In this document: piece by piece, positions 43,855-51,991 of the stretch | Layout: each line of letters starts with the position of its first letter | How positions within the stretch are numbered: position 1 is the stretch's first letter | Assembly: GCA_025869365.1 (NCBI GenBank) | Contig: JAOZVV010000060.1 | Span: 6,455-64,444, forward strand | DNA: 57,990 bases | Origin: Pseudonocardia sp. | GTDB lineage: Bacteria > Actinomycetota > Actinomycetes > Mycobacteriales > Pseudonocardiaceae | Reading direction: 5' to 3' | Notes under the pieces: generated by a model | Database searches by the model: none | What the model was told of the DNA's origin: nothing | The model's input: only the letters and a program-made list of their open reading frames with translations | Made by a program: the position numbers and the translations under genes

Positions 43855-45249
43855 TCAGCTGGCGAGGCCGGCGGCCTTGAGGCCGAGGGCCCGGGCCCTC
43901 GCCATGTCGTAGTTCTTGCGGGTGACCAGGCGCTGGGCGTAGAGGCCACCGCCGGACTGGATGTTCGTGACCAGGTGCCAGCCGCCGTACGCGTCCGCGG
44001 TCGTGTCGCGGATGGCGTGGAAGAGCTTCGAGCGGTACTCGCCCGAGATGCCGCCGCCCGTGCCCATGTACTTCTCCAGGTAGGGCCGCAGCGTCTCGTT
44101 GTCGAAGTCCGCCATCGACGGCGCGGTCACGACGGCCCCGCCGGCGATGTCGTGCAGGTGGCGCACCATGAGGTTGAACTGCGCGGCGCCCTGGTACTTC
44201 GCGACGTTGGTGTACATGTCGTCGGGGTAGAAGTAGCCCTCGGGCGTCGAGTGCGAGTTGGACAGCGCGGCCTCCAGCGCGGCGCGCAGCAGCGTCGCGT
44301 GGATGATCATCTCGTCGATCTTCTCCCGGACGTGGGAGATCTTCGCCGTGCCGTTGGCCTCGGCGATCAGGCTCGCGAGGCCGACGAGCTCGTCCGCCTG
44401 CTGCACCATGAAGGACACGCCGCCGAGGCGCTCCCAGAGACCCAGCGAGTGGGCGAAGACGGCGGCGTGCTCGGTCTCACCGTCCAGGAAGACGCGCTCG
44501 TTCGGCACGAAGACGTCGTCGAAGATGCACATCGAGTCCGGGATCGAGTGGTGGCTCGAGACCGGGTAGTCCCGGGGGTCCCCGGACAGCGGGTGGTAGG
44601 TGGTGTTGGTGATGTGCACACCGGGGGAGTTCACGGGCACGGCGCAGGCGATCGCGTAGTCCTCCTCTCCCGGCTTCATCGTCTTGGTCGGCATGACCAT
44701 CAGGTCGTGCCCGTAGGCGGCGGCGCTGATGTGCAGCTTCGCGCCCCGGATGACCACGCCGTCCGGCCGGCGGGAGACGACGCGCACGTAGGCGTCGGGG
44801 TCCTCCTGCTTGCCGGGGTGGAGGCTGCGGTTGCCCTTGGCGTCGGTGATGCACTCGGTGATGCGGATGTCGTCCCGGCGCGCCTTCTCCACGTAGGCGT
44901 GGATGCGCGGGATGTAGGAGGAGACGCCGTCGCTGGATCCGGCGGCGGCCTCCATCCGGCCCGCCGCCACCAGCAGCGTCATCAGCGACTGGTAGGTCAC
45001 GTTGAGGGCCAGGTCGAGCTCCATGAGCTCGGGGATCCGGTCCCGGAGCTCCTGGGCGCTCCGCGGCGCGGTGACGACGGGGTTCACGGCGTCCGGGGCG
45101 GACGAGTAGTACTTGTCGTAGCCGTCGGCGATCGCGTCGAGCGGCTCGGACAGGCCGGGCGTCGCGCCGAGGTCCTCGACGAGCCGTCCCTCGAAGTAGA
45201 CCTTGCGGCCGTCCTTGAGGGACTCCTTGTACTCCTGACCGGTCAGCAT
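43855..45249 (-). CDS. 4-hydroxyphenylacetate 3-hydroxylase (HpaB) family protein
   Basis: A 464-residue member of the HpaB/4-hydroxybutyryl-CoA dehydratase superfamily, with an acyl-CoA dehydrogenase-like fold binding reduced flavin. Seen: MLTGQEYKESLKDGRKVYFEG at the start, ITDAKGNRSLHPGKQEDPDAYVRVV, GVVIRGAKLHIS and FDDVFVPNERVFL. None of the four iron-sulfur ligands (three Cys, one His) of the dehydratases is found at the expected places, so a flavin monooxygenase is more likely. No HpaC-type flavin reductase gene lies nearby. The ATG at 45249 has GTGGAG upstream; an ATG at 45267 has none. It heads the leftward transporter operon, 103 bp before the binding-protein gene. Confidence 0.88.
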   Translation of the reverse strand: MLTGQEYKESLKDGRKVYFEGRLVEDLGATPGLSEPLDAIADGYDKYYSSAPDAVNPVVTAPRSAQELRDRIPELMELDLALNVTYQSLMTLLVAAGRMEAAAGSSDGVSSYIPRIHAYVEKARRDDIRITECITDAKGNRSLHPGKQEDPDAYVRVVSRRPDGVVIRGAKLHISAAAYGHDLMVMPTKTMKPGEEDYAIACAVPVNSPGVHITNTTYHPLSGDPRDYPVSSHHSIPDSMCIFDDVFVPNERVFLDGETEHAAVFAHSLGLWERLGGVSFMVQQADELVGLASLIAEANGTAKISHVREKIDEMIIHATLLRAALEAALSNSHSTPEGYFYPDDMYTNVAKYQGAAQFNLMVRHLHDIAGGAVVTAPSMADFDNETLRPYLEKYMGTGGGISGEYRSKLFHAIRDTTADAYGGWHLVTNIQSGGGLYAQRLVTRKNYDMARARALGLKAAGLAS

Positions 45250-45340
45250 GGAAAAGGCGCTCCACATCGTCTAGGGGTTCGACGACGTGAGCGGCTCGCG
45301 GGCCGTTCCAAGAGTGATTGTGACGTCGTCGTCAGGTGAG

Positions 45341-45370
45341 AGATTGACCGGTGACTTGAGTCATGTCAAG
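45341..45370 (-). promoter_or_regulatory. Promoter and operator of the HpaB-transporter operon
   Basis: On the minus strand TTGACA (45369-45364) and CAATCT (45346-45341) are 17 bp apart, a credible -35/-10 pair. The -35 lies within the inverted repeat CTTGA-n6-TCAAG (45355-45370), also readable as TGAC-n4-GTCA. A further TGACG-n4-CGTCA lies at 45321-45334. The region lies between the two divergent catabolic operons and could control both; the 206-bp gap holds no gene. Confidence 0.5.
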
Positions 45371-45455
45371 GGTCGATTTCCTGTTCATGTGCAGGTGGGG
45401 GCCTTTGTCCGATGTGAGGTTGACACCGCCGTCACATTCGCTCACGCTCTGCCCC

Positions 45456-46634
45456 GTGTACGCAGAGCAGCGTGACCCGGAGTTCGGCTGGACGGGGGAG
45501 CACCGTCAGCTTCGCGAGACCGTGCGGGGTCTCCTGGCCGAACGGGCGCCAGTGTCCCGGTCCAGAGAGCTGGCCGAGTCCGGAGCGCGGCACGACGCCG
45601 CGCTCTACTCGGCCCTCGCCGAGCAGGTGGGCCTGCAGGGCCTCGCCCTCCCCGAACGCTTCGGCGGTTACGGGGGCACCCTGCTCGACCTCGCGATCGT
45701 CGCGGAGGAGATGGGCAGGGTGCTCTACGGCGGCCCGTTCTTCCCCACCGTGGCGCTCGCGGCGCCGGCGCTGATGGCGTCGGCGGACGAGGAGGCGTGC
45801 GCGGAGTACCTCCCGCGGATCGCGGACGGATCGGTGACGGCGACCCTCGCCGTCGTCGAGGGTTCGGGCGTCTGGAGCCCGGACGACGTGCTGACCGTCG
45901 CGGACGCCGGAGGGCGGCTGACCGGCGCGAAGTTCCCGGTGCTCGACGGCGTGGACGCGGACCTGCTGGTCGTGGCCGCACGCGGGCCCGAGGGCATCTC
46001 CCTCTACGTGGTCGAGGGGGGTGCCGAGGGGCTGCAGCGGTCGGCCCTGGAGATCCTGGACGGCACCCGCCGCATGGGCCGGGTGACCTTCGACGCCACC
46101 CCGGCGCGGCGGATCGGCGCCCCCGGGCACGGCTGGGCCGCGGTGACGCAGGCCCGCGAGGTCGCGTCCGTGCTGATGGCCGCCGAGCAGGTGGGCGCGA
46201 TGGCCGCGTGCGTGGAGCTGACCGCGGAGTACGCCCGGACGCGGCGGCAGTTCGGCCGGTTGATCGGCTCGTTCCAGGGCGTCAAGCACCGGCTCGCGGA
46301 CATGGCCGTCCGCCTGGAGATGAGCAGGTCGGCGGCCTACTGGGCGGCCTGGCAGGACCCGGGCACGGAGGAGTTCGCCTTCGGCGCGGGGACCGCCCGC
46401 TCCTTCTGCTCCGAGGCCTGCCTGCAGACCGGGCAGGACACCATCCAGCTGCACGGCGGCATCGGCTTCACCTGGGAGCACGACGCCCACCTCTACCTGC
46501 GGCGCGCCCGGGCGGACATGACGGTGCTGGGCACGCCGGCGCAGGTCCGGGCCGAGCTCGAGACGACCGTGCTCGCCGCCGCCGCCGAGCTGGAACCCAC
46601 CGTTGCCACGCACTCGATCGAGGTCCCCGCGTGA
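45456..46634 (+). CDS. Acyl-CoA dehydrogenase family protein (probable small subunit of a heteromer)
   Basis: A 392-residue acyl-CoA dehydrogenase-fold protein. The N-terminal helical domain is present and the C-terminal helices contain TRRQFGRLIGSFQGVKHRLADM and QLHGGIGFTWEHDAHLYLRRA, where the Glu of WEHD is the usual catalytic base site. The typical flavin-contact motif of the middle domain (FSEPxAGSD) is missing and replaced by VVEGSGVWSPDD. This asymmetry with the adjacent dehydrogenase matches actinobacterial alpha2beta2 FadE pairs. The GTG at 45456 lacks a clear ribosome site. First gene of the rightward operon. Confidence 0.88.
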   Translation: MYAEQRDPEFGWTGEHRQLRETVRGLLAERAPVSRSRELAESGARHDAALYSALAEQVGLQGLALPERFGGYGGTLLDLAIVAEEMGRVLYGGPFFPTVALAAPALMASADEEACAEYLPRIADGSVTATLAVVEGSGVWSPDDVLTVADAGGRLTGAKFPVLDGVDADLLVVAARGPEGISLYVVEGGAEGLQRSALEILDGTRRMGRVTFDATPARRIGAPGHGWAAVTQAREVASVLMAAEQVGAMAACVELTAEYARTRRQFGRLIGSFQGVKHRLADMAVRLEMSRSAAYWAAWQDPGTEEFAFGAGTARSFCSEACLQTGQDTIQLHGGIGFTWEHDAHLYLRRARADMTVLGTPAQVRAELETTVLAAAAELEPTVATHSIEVPA

Positions 46635-47866
46635 CCGTCACCCTTCCCGTCGAGCTCCCCGCCGACGACGCCGAGCTCGCCGACGCGGTCGCGTCCTGGC
46701 TCCGCCAGAACCTGCCCGCGGACTGGCTCGCGGCCGTCGAGGCCGGCGACCGCGCCACCGTCGAGCGGATCCGGGCCGATCGCGACCGGGCCGCCGCCTG
46801 GTTCGACGTCCTCGGCGAGGCCGGCCTGGCGACGCCGACGTGGCCCCGTGAGCACGGCGGACTCGGGTTGACCGCGGACCGGGCGTCGATCGTGAGCGAG
46901 CAGCTCGTGCGGTACTCGGCCGAGCGGCCGAACCAGGACTTCGTCGGGCTCGCCCTCGCCGGGCCCACCATCCTGGAGTGGGGGACCGACGAGCAGAAGG
47001 CCGCCCGGCTGCCCGCGCTCGCCCGGGGCCGCGAGCTCTGGTGCCAGCTGTTCTCCGAGCCCGGCGCCGGGTCCGACCTGGCCGCGCTGTCCACCCGGGC
47101 GGTGCAGCAGGAGGACGGGAACTGGCTGGTCAACGGGCAGAAGGTGTGGAACTCCTACGCCCACCTCGCGGACTTCGGGCTGCTGATGACCCGGACGGAC
47201 CCGGCGGCGCCCAAGCACCGCGGGATCACCTACTTCCTGCTGGACATGCGGACCCCCGGCGTCGAGCCGCGCCCGCTCAAGCAGATGACGGGGGACGCGG
47301 AGTTCAACGAGACCTTCCTGACCGACGTCGTCATCCCGGACTCGGCCCGTCTCGGCCCGGTCAACCAGGGCTGGGCAGTGGCGATCACCACACTCATGCA
47401 GGAGCGCAACGGGCTCTCCGGACGCCCGGCCGTCGGACCCGGCGCGAGCGACGCGCTCGTGGCCCGCGCCGTCGCGACGGGCGCCTGGCGGGACCCGCTG
47501 CTGCGGGACCGGCTGGTGTCCGCGTTCGTCGAGGAGCGCAGCCTGCAGATGACGACGATCCGCAGCTTCGTCGCGGCCGGCTCGGGTGCCCCGACGGCCG
47601 AGGGCTCCATCCGGAAGCTGGCGCACGCCACGTTGAGCGAGAAGCTCGGCGTGCTCGGCACCGAGCTGGAGCCGGACGGCGCGATCGCCTGGGACGCGCA
47701 CGAGCGCCCGGCGGCGGTCGAGCAGTTCCTCGCCATGAAGACCTACAGCATCGCCGGCGGCACCTCGGAGATCCAGCGCAACATCATCGCCGAACGGGTG
47801 CTCGGCCTGCCCAAGGACCCGGACCCGGAGCGGCACACCCCCTTCCAGGAGCGGTCCCGTGGGTGA
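46631..47866 (+). CDS. Acyl-CoA dehydrogenase (probable partner subunit)
   Basis: A 411-residue FAD enzyme. The flavin motif LFSEPGAGSDLAALSTRA (~139-156) and WLVNGQKVWNSYAHLADFGLL are intact, and the C-terminus has MKTYSIAGGTSEIQRNIIAERVLGLP. The GTG start overlaps the previous stop (GTGA), implying equal synthesis. With the preceding gene it probably forms a heterotetrameric dehydrogenase of the kind used for cyclic or steroid-derived acyl-CoAs. That assembly is inferred from the complementary motifs, not proven. Confidence 0.91.
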   Translation: MTVTLPVELPADDAELADAVASWLRQNLPADWLAAVEAGDRATVERIRADRDRAAAWFDVLGEAGLATPTWPREHGGLGLTADRASIVSEQLVRYSAERPNQDFVGLALAGPTILEWGTDEQKAARLPALARGRELWCQLFSEPGAGSDLAALSTRAVQQEDGNWLVNGQKVWNSYAHLADFGLLMTRTDPAAPKHRGITYFLLDMRTPGVEPRPLKQMTGDAEFNETFLTDVVIPDSARLGPVNQGWAVAITTLMQERNGLSGRPAVGPGASDALVARAVATGAWRDPLLRDRLVSAFVEERSLQMTTIRSFVAAGSGAPTAEGSIRKLAHATLSEKLGVLGTELEPDGAIAWDAHERPAAVEQFLAMKTYSIAGGTSEIQRNIIAERVLGLPKDPDPERHTPFQERSRG

Positions 47867-48680
47867 TCCCACCGTCGGACCCGTCGTCCACCGCCGCGAG
47901 CTCGAGCCCGGGATCCACCTGCTGGAGCTGGACCGCCCGGAGCGGCTCAACGCGATCTCGGCGGAGCTGCTCGAGGGACTGCACCGCGAGCTCGCGCTGC
48001 TCGCCGAGGACACCTCCTGCCGGGTCGTGATCCTCACCGGCCGCGGCCGCGGCTTCTGCGCGGGGCTGGACCTGCAGGAGCGGCACGCGGACCCCGAGAC
48101 GGCGCGCGAGCGCAGCGCCCAGGACCGGATGCGGCTGCAGAAGCGGATCGCCGCGCTGGTCACCGGCATGCGGGCGCTGCCCCAGCCGTTCATCGCCGCC
48201 GTCAACGGGCCGGCCGCGGGCGGCGGGCTCGCGCTGGCCCTCGCCTCGGACGTCCGGATCGCGGGCGCGTCGGCGAGGTTCGGTGACGCGTTCGTCCGGA
48301 TCGGCCTCTCGGGCTGCGACATCGGCGTGAGCTGGCTGCTGCCGCGGCTGATCGGCGCCTCCCGCGCGTTCGAGCTGCTGCTCACCGGCCGGGTGGTGGA
48401 CGCCGCCGAGGCGGACCGGATCGGCCTCGTCTCGCGCGTCGTCCCGGATTCCGAGCTCCTGGAGGCCGCGCTCGGCGTGGCCCGGGAGATCACCGGGAAC
48501 AGCCCGTTCGGCGTCCGCATGACCAAGGACGTCATGTGGAGCCAGCTCGAGACCGGCTCGATGGCGGCCGGCATCGCGATCGAGAACAGTACCCAGATCG
48601 CCACGACCTTCAGCGAGGATCAGAAGGAGGCGGTGGCCGCCTTCCTCGAGAAGCGCCCACCGGCCTTCACCGACCGCTGA
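47859..48680 (+). CDS. Enoyl-CoA hydratase/isomerase family protein (isomerase-like)
   Basis: A 273-residue crotonase. The oxyanion hole segments GRGFCAGLDLQE (~63-74) and GPAAGGGLALALASD are present. Neither hydratase Glu is found (GGGLALA, and IGLSGCDIGVSW in place of the usual PEIGLG), but an Asp is retained in GCDIG, as in dienoyl-CoA isomerase-like members. A double-bond isomerase or hydrolase is more likely than a hydratase. The GTG at 47859 overlaps the dehydrogenase stop by 8 bp and has GGAG upstream. Confidence 0.9.
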   Translation: MGDPTVGPVVHRRELEPGIHLLELDRPERLNAISAELLEGLHRELALLAEDTSCRVVILTGRGRGFCAGLDLQERHADPETARERSAQDRMRLQKRIAALVTGMRALPQPFIAAVNGPAAGGGLALALASDVRIAGASARFGDAFVRIGLSGCDIGVSWLLPRLIGASRAFELLLTGRVVDAAEADRIGLVSRVVPDSELLEAALGVAREITGNSPFGVRMTKDVMWSQLETGSMAAGIAIENSTQIATTFSEDQKEAVAAFLEKRPPAFTDR

Positions 48681-48704
48681 TCCCTGTCCGAGCAAGGAGC
48701 TCAC

Positions 48705-49472
48705 GTGCCCGAAGAAGTACTCGTCACCACCCCCGGGAACGGCGTCCTCGTCGTCACCATCGACCGGCCCAAGGCCCGCAACGCCGTCAACACCGGCGTC
48801 GCCACCGGTATCGCGGAGGCGATGGAACGCCTGGATGCGGACCCCGAGCTGCGCGTCGGCATCCTCACCGGCGCGGGCGGCACGTTCTGCGCCGGGATGG
48901 ACCTCAAGGCGTTCGTCCGCGGCGAGAAGCCGATCGTCGAAGGGCGCGGGTTCGCCGGCCTGGTGGAGCGCGGACCGGACAAGCCGCTGATCGCGGCCGT
49001 CGAGGGCTACGCCCTGGCCGGCGGGTTCGAGATCGTGCTGGGCTGCGACCTGATCGTCGCCGCCGAGACGGCGACCTTCGGCATCCCCGAGGTCAAGCGC
49101 GGGCTCGTCGCCGCGGGCGGCGGGCTGCTGCGGCTGCCCAAGCGGATCGCCTACCACCAGGCGATGGAGCTGGCGCTGCTCGGCAACCACATCCCCGCCA
49201 CCCGGGCCTACGAGCTCGGGCTGGTCAACCGGCTCGTCCCCGAGGGCACCGCGCTGGAGGCGGCGCTGACGCTCGCCGCGGAGATCAGTGCGAACGGGCC
49301 GCTCGCGGTCGCCGCCAGCAAGAAGATCGTCGCCAACGTCTTCGCCTGGGCCGAGGACGAGATGTGGGAGCGGCAGAACGAGATCTCCGCCCCGGCGTCG
49401 TCCTCGCAGGACGCCCGCGAGGGCGCGATCGCGTTCGCCGAGAAGCGCCCGCCCGTCTGGCAGGGCAAGTGA
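48705..49472 (+). CDS. Enoyl-CoA hydratase (crotonase family)
   Basis: A 255-residue crotonase with both hydratase glutamates: one in LAGGFEIVLGCD (~104-115) and one in FGIPEVKRGL (~128-137). The oxyanion segment is GTFCAGMDLKAF (~64-75). It is therefore the best candidate for the classical hydration step of this pathway. GTG at 48705 has AAGGAG 7 nt upstream. It lies 24 bp after the previous gene and is coupled to the next. Confidence 0.92.
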   Translation: MPEEVLVTTPGNGVLVVTIDRPKARNAVNTGVATGIAEAMERLDADPELRVGILTGAGGTFCAGMDLKAFVRGEKPIVEGRGFAGLVERGPDKPLIAAVEGYALAGGFEIVLGCDLIVAAETATFGIPEVKRGLVAAGGGLLRLPKRIAYHQAMELALLGNHIPATRAYELGLVNRLVPEGTALEAALTLAAEISANGPLAVAASKKIVANVFAWAEDEMWERQNEISAPASSSQDAREGAIAFAEKRPPVWQGK

Positions 49473-50260
49473 GCGCCGTACTGGTCGAGCGGGCGGACGG
49501 CTACGCCGTCGTCACGCTGAACCGGCCGGACGTCCGCAACGCCATCGACGAGGAGCTCCTCACCGGCCTGCGCACGGCCTTCGCGGAGCTGGACGCGGAC
49601 CCGGAGATCGGGGCCATCGTCCTGACCGGCGCGGATCCCGCGTTCTGCGCCGGACTGGACCTGCGCAAGCTCGGGGCCGGCCAGCAGAAGCTGGGCATCG
49701 GCACCCGCGACGACGTCGAGGCGTCGGTCGGTCCCTGGGGCCGCCCGCTCTCGACCGTCGTGATCGGCGCGATCAACGGCGCCACCGTCACCGGCGGCCT
49801 GGAGATCGCGCTGAACTGCGACATCCTCATCGCGTCGGAGAAGGCCCGGTTCGCCGACACGCACGCCCGGGTCGGCGTCATGCCCGGCTGGCGGCTGACG
49901 ACCCTGCTCCCCGAGGCCGTCGGCCGCGGCCTGGCCCGGCGGATGAGCCTCACCGGGGACTTCCTCACCGCGGAGCAGGCGCTGCGCGCGGGCCTGGTCA
50001 CCGAGGTCGTGCCGCACGCCGAGCTGCTCCCGACCGCCCGGCGCGTCGCGGAGACGGTCGCGGCGAACGACCGGACCTCGGTCCGGACGCTGCTCGACTC
50101 GTACCACCGGATCGACGACGCGCTGCTCACCCCGGCGGACGCCGTCGAGTTCCGGACGTCCCGGACCTGGTCCGGCCGGGAGATCGAACCGGCGGAGGTG
50201 GAACGCCGGCGTCAGGCGATCATCGAACGCGGCCGGGCGCAGAACTCCACCACCGTCTAG
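49469..50260 (+). CDS. Enoyl-CoA hydratase/isomerase family protein
   Basis: A 263-residue crotonase. The oxyanion segments are PAFCAGLDLRKL (~51-62) and NGATVTGGLEIALNCD, which keeps the first Glu (GGLEIA). The second Glu position reads FADTHARVGVMPGW, so it is changed. Many actinobacterial EchA proteins share this DTHARVG form. The GTG overlaps the preceding stop (GTGA). The exact step (hydratase, isomerase or ring hydrolase) is undetermined. Confidence 0.9.
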   Translation: MSAVLVERADGYAVVTLNRPDVRNAIDEELLTGLRTAFAELDADPEIGAIVLTGADPAFCAGLDLRKLGAGQQKLGIGTRDDVEASVGPWGRPLSTVVIGAINGATVTGGLEIALNCDILIASEKARFADTHARVGVMPGWRLTTLLPEAVGRGLARRMSLTGDFLTAEQALRAGLVTEVVPHAELLPTARRVAETVAANDRTSVRTLLDSYHRIDDALLTPADAVEFRTSRTWSGREIEPAEVERRRQAIIERGRAQNSTTV

Positions 50261-50301
50261 TCCCACCCCCGTCAGCGGCAGGTTCTCAGCGAGGAGATCC
50301 C

Positions 50302-51876
50302 GTGGTTCCCACCCCCACCCGTTCGCTCACCGATCGGCTCTCGATCTCCCTCGGTGAGGCCCTGCCGCTCTCGGCCGCCCGGTACCCGGACCGGGCGTGC
50401 TTCCTGTTCCCGGACGGCACCGAGCACTCGTTCGCCGAGACCAACTCCCGGGTGAACCGGCTGGTCTCGGCCCTGCGGTCCCACGGGATCGGGCCGGGGG
50501 ACCGGCTCGCCGTGCTCGCCCTGGACTCGCACCGCTACGTCGAGATCGTGCTCGCGGCGCTGAAGCTCGGCGCGGTCTACGTGCCGCTGAACTACCGGCT
50601 GATGCGTCCCGAGGTGGACGTCCTGCTGGAGCGCTCCCGGCCCGTCGCGCTGTTCTACGACGACCGGTACTCGGCCCTGCTGGCCGGGGTGCCCGAGCAG
50701 CACCCGTCGGTCCGCATGTTCCTGCGCCTCGACGGGACCCCGTCGGAGTTCGACGCGCTCCTGGAGACCGGGAACGACGTGGAGCCCCCGGTGATCGCCA
50801 CGGACCGGGACCTGATCGGGCTAGCGTTCACCTCCGGCACCACCGGGTTGCCCAAGGGCGTGCTGCAGTCCCAACGGATGATGAAGGCGATCGTCAACGC
50901 CCAGATCATCGACTACTTCGCCCAGCCGGACGACGTGCGCTACTGCGCCGCGCCCACGTTCCACATCTCCGGCATCTGCGGCCTGCTGATGGGCGTCTCG
51001 TACGGCTTCACGTCGCTGTTGCTCCCGCAGTTCGACGCCCCGACGGTGCTGGGCTTCCTCCAGGAGGACCGGGTCACCGCGGCGTTCCTGGTGCCGACGA
51101 TGATCAGCACGCTGCTGCAGCAACCCGGCGTCGCGGACCACGACTACGCGCGGCTGCGGCTGATCTACTACGGGGCGTCCCCGATGTCCCCGACGATGCT
51201 GAGCCGCGCCATGGACGTCTTCGGGTGCGACTTCCTCAACGCGTTCGGCGCCGGCACCGAGGCGGGGCTGCAGGCCACGCTGCCGCCGGCGGATCACCGT
51301 CGCGCGCTCGACGGGCATCCGGACCTGCTCGGCTCGATCGGCAAGCCGTCCTTCGGGGTCGCGCTGCGGCTCGTCGACGAGGACATGAACGACGTCGGGG
51401 ACGGCGAGGTCGGCGAGATCGCCACCCGCAGCGACCAGCTGATGGACGGCTACCTGGACATGCCGGAGGAGACGGACCGGGCCTTCCGGGACGGCTGGTT
51501 CCGGGCGGGCGACCTGGCCTACCGGGACAAGAACGGCTATCTCTACCTGCACGGACGCAAGAAGGACATGATCATCCGGGGTGGTGAGAACATCTACCCC
51601 GTGGAGATCGAGTCCACGCTGGCCGAGCACCCCGCCGTCGCCCAGTGCGCCGTCGTCGGCGTGCCGGACGAGCACTGGGGTGAGATCGTCCGCGCGTTCG
51701 TCAGCGCACCGGACTGGACCGGGACGGACGCCGAGCTCGCCGCGGAGCTGGCGGCGCACTGCACGACGCGGCTCGCCCGGTACAAGGTCCCGGCGGAGAT
51801 CCGCAGGCTGGACGCGTTACCGACCAACGCCAGTGGCAAGATCCTCAAACGCGAGCTGAGACGGCAGGCCGGATGA
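50302..51876 (+). CDS. AMP-dependent acyl-CoA synthetase
   Basis: A 524-residue ANL ligase with FTSGTTGLPKGVLQSQRMMKA (~174-194), FGAGTEAGLQATLP near 315-328, hinge GRKKDMIIRGGENIYPVEIE near 419-438, and a terminal NASGKILKRELR with the catalytic Lys. The GTG at 50302 follows GAGGAG at 6 nt. It is a clear relative of the ligase at 36539 in the divergent operon. Having two ligases suggests activation of both the imported acid and a later free-acid intermediate. Confidence 0.92.
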   Translation: MVPTPTRSLTDRLSISLGEALPLSAARYPDRACFLFPDGTEHSFAETNSRVNRLVSALRSHGIGPGDRLAVLALDSHRYVEIVLAALKLGAVYVPLNYRLMRPEVDVLLERSRPVALFYDDRYSALLAGVPEQHPSVRMFLRLDGTPSEFDALLETGNDVEPPVIATDRDLIGLAFTSGTTGLPKGVLQSQRMMKAIVNAQIIDYFAQPDDVRYCAAPTFHISGICGLLMGVSYGFTSLLLPQFDAPTVLGFLQEDRVTAAFLVPTMISTLLQQPGVADHDYARLRLIYYGASPMSPTMLSRAMDVFGCDFLNAFGAGTEAGLQATLPPADHRRALDGHPDLLGSIGKPSFGVALRLVDEDMNDVGDGEVGEIATRSDQLMDGYLDMPEETDRAFRDGWFRAGDLAYRDKNGYLYLHGRKKDMIIRGGENIYPVEIESTLAEHPAVAQCAVVGVPDEHWGEIVRAFVSAPDWTGTDAELAAELAAHCTTRLARYKVPAEIRRLDALPTNASGKILKRELRRQAG

Positions 51877-51991
51877 ACGCCCGGGCAGCTGCGCGGACCA
51901 TGGCCACTAGACTGACCAGCCCGATCGGCCGGCGCACAGCGGGGTGGTCGCGATGACGACGGGGGGCCGATCGGCTCCGAAAGGACGGACC

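Noticed and set aside
43855-45249. 4-hydroxybutyryl-CoA dehydratase
   Set aside because: The cluster-binding cysteines and histidine of that enzyme are not found at the expected positions.
47859-50260. The three consecutive crotonases as tandem duplicates
   Set aside because: Their active-site residues differ (no Glu, both Glu, first Glu only), which indicates distinct roles rather than copies.
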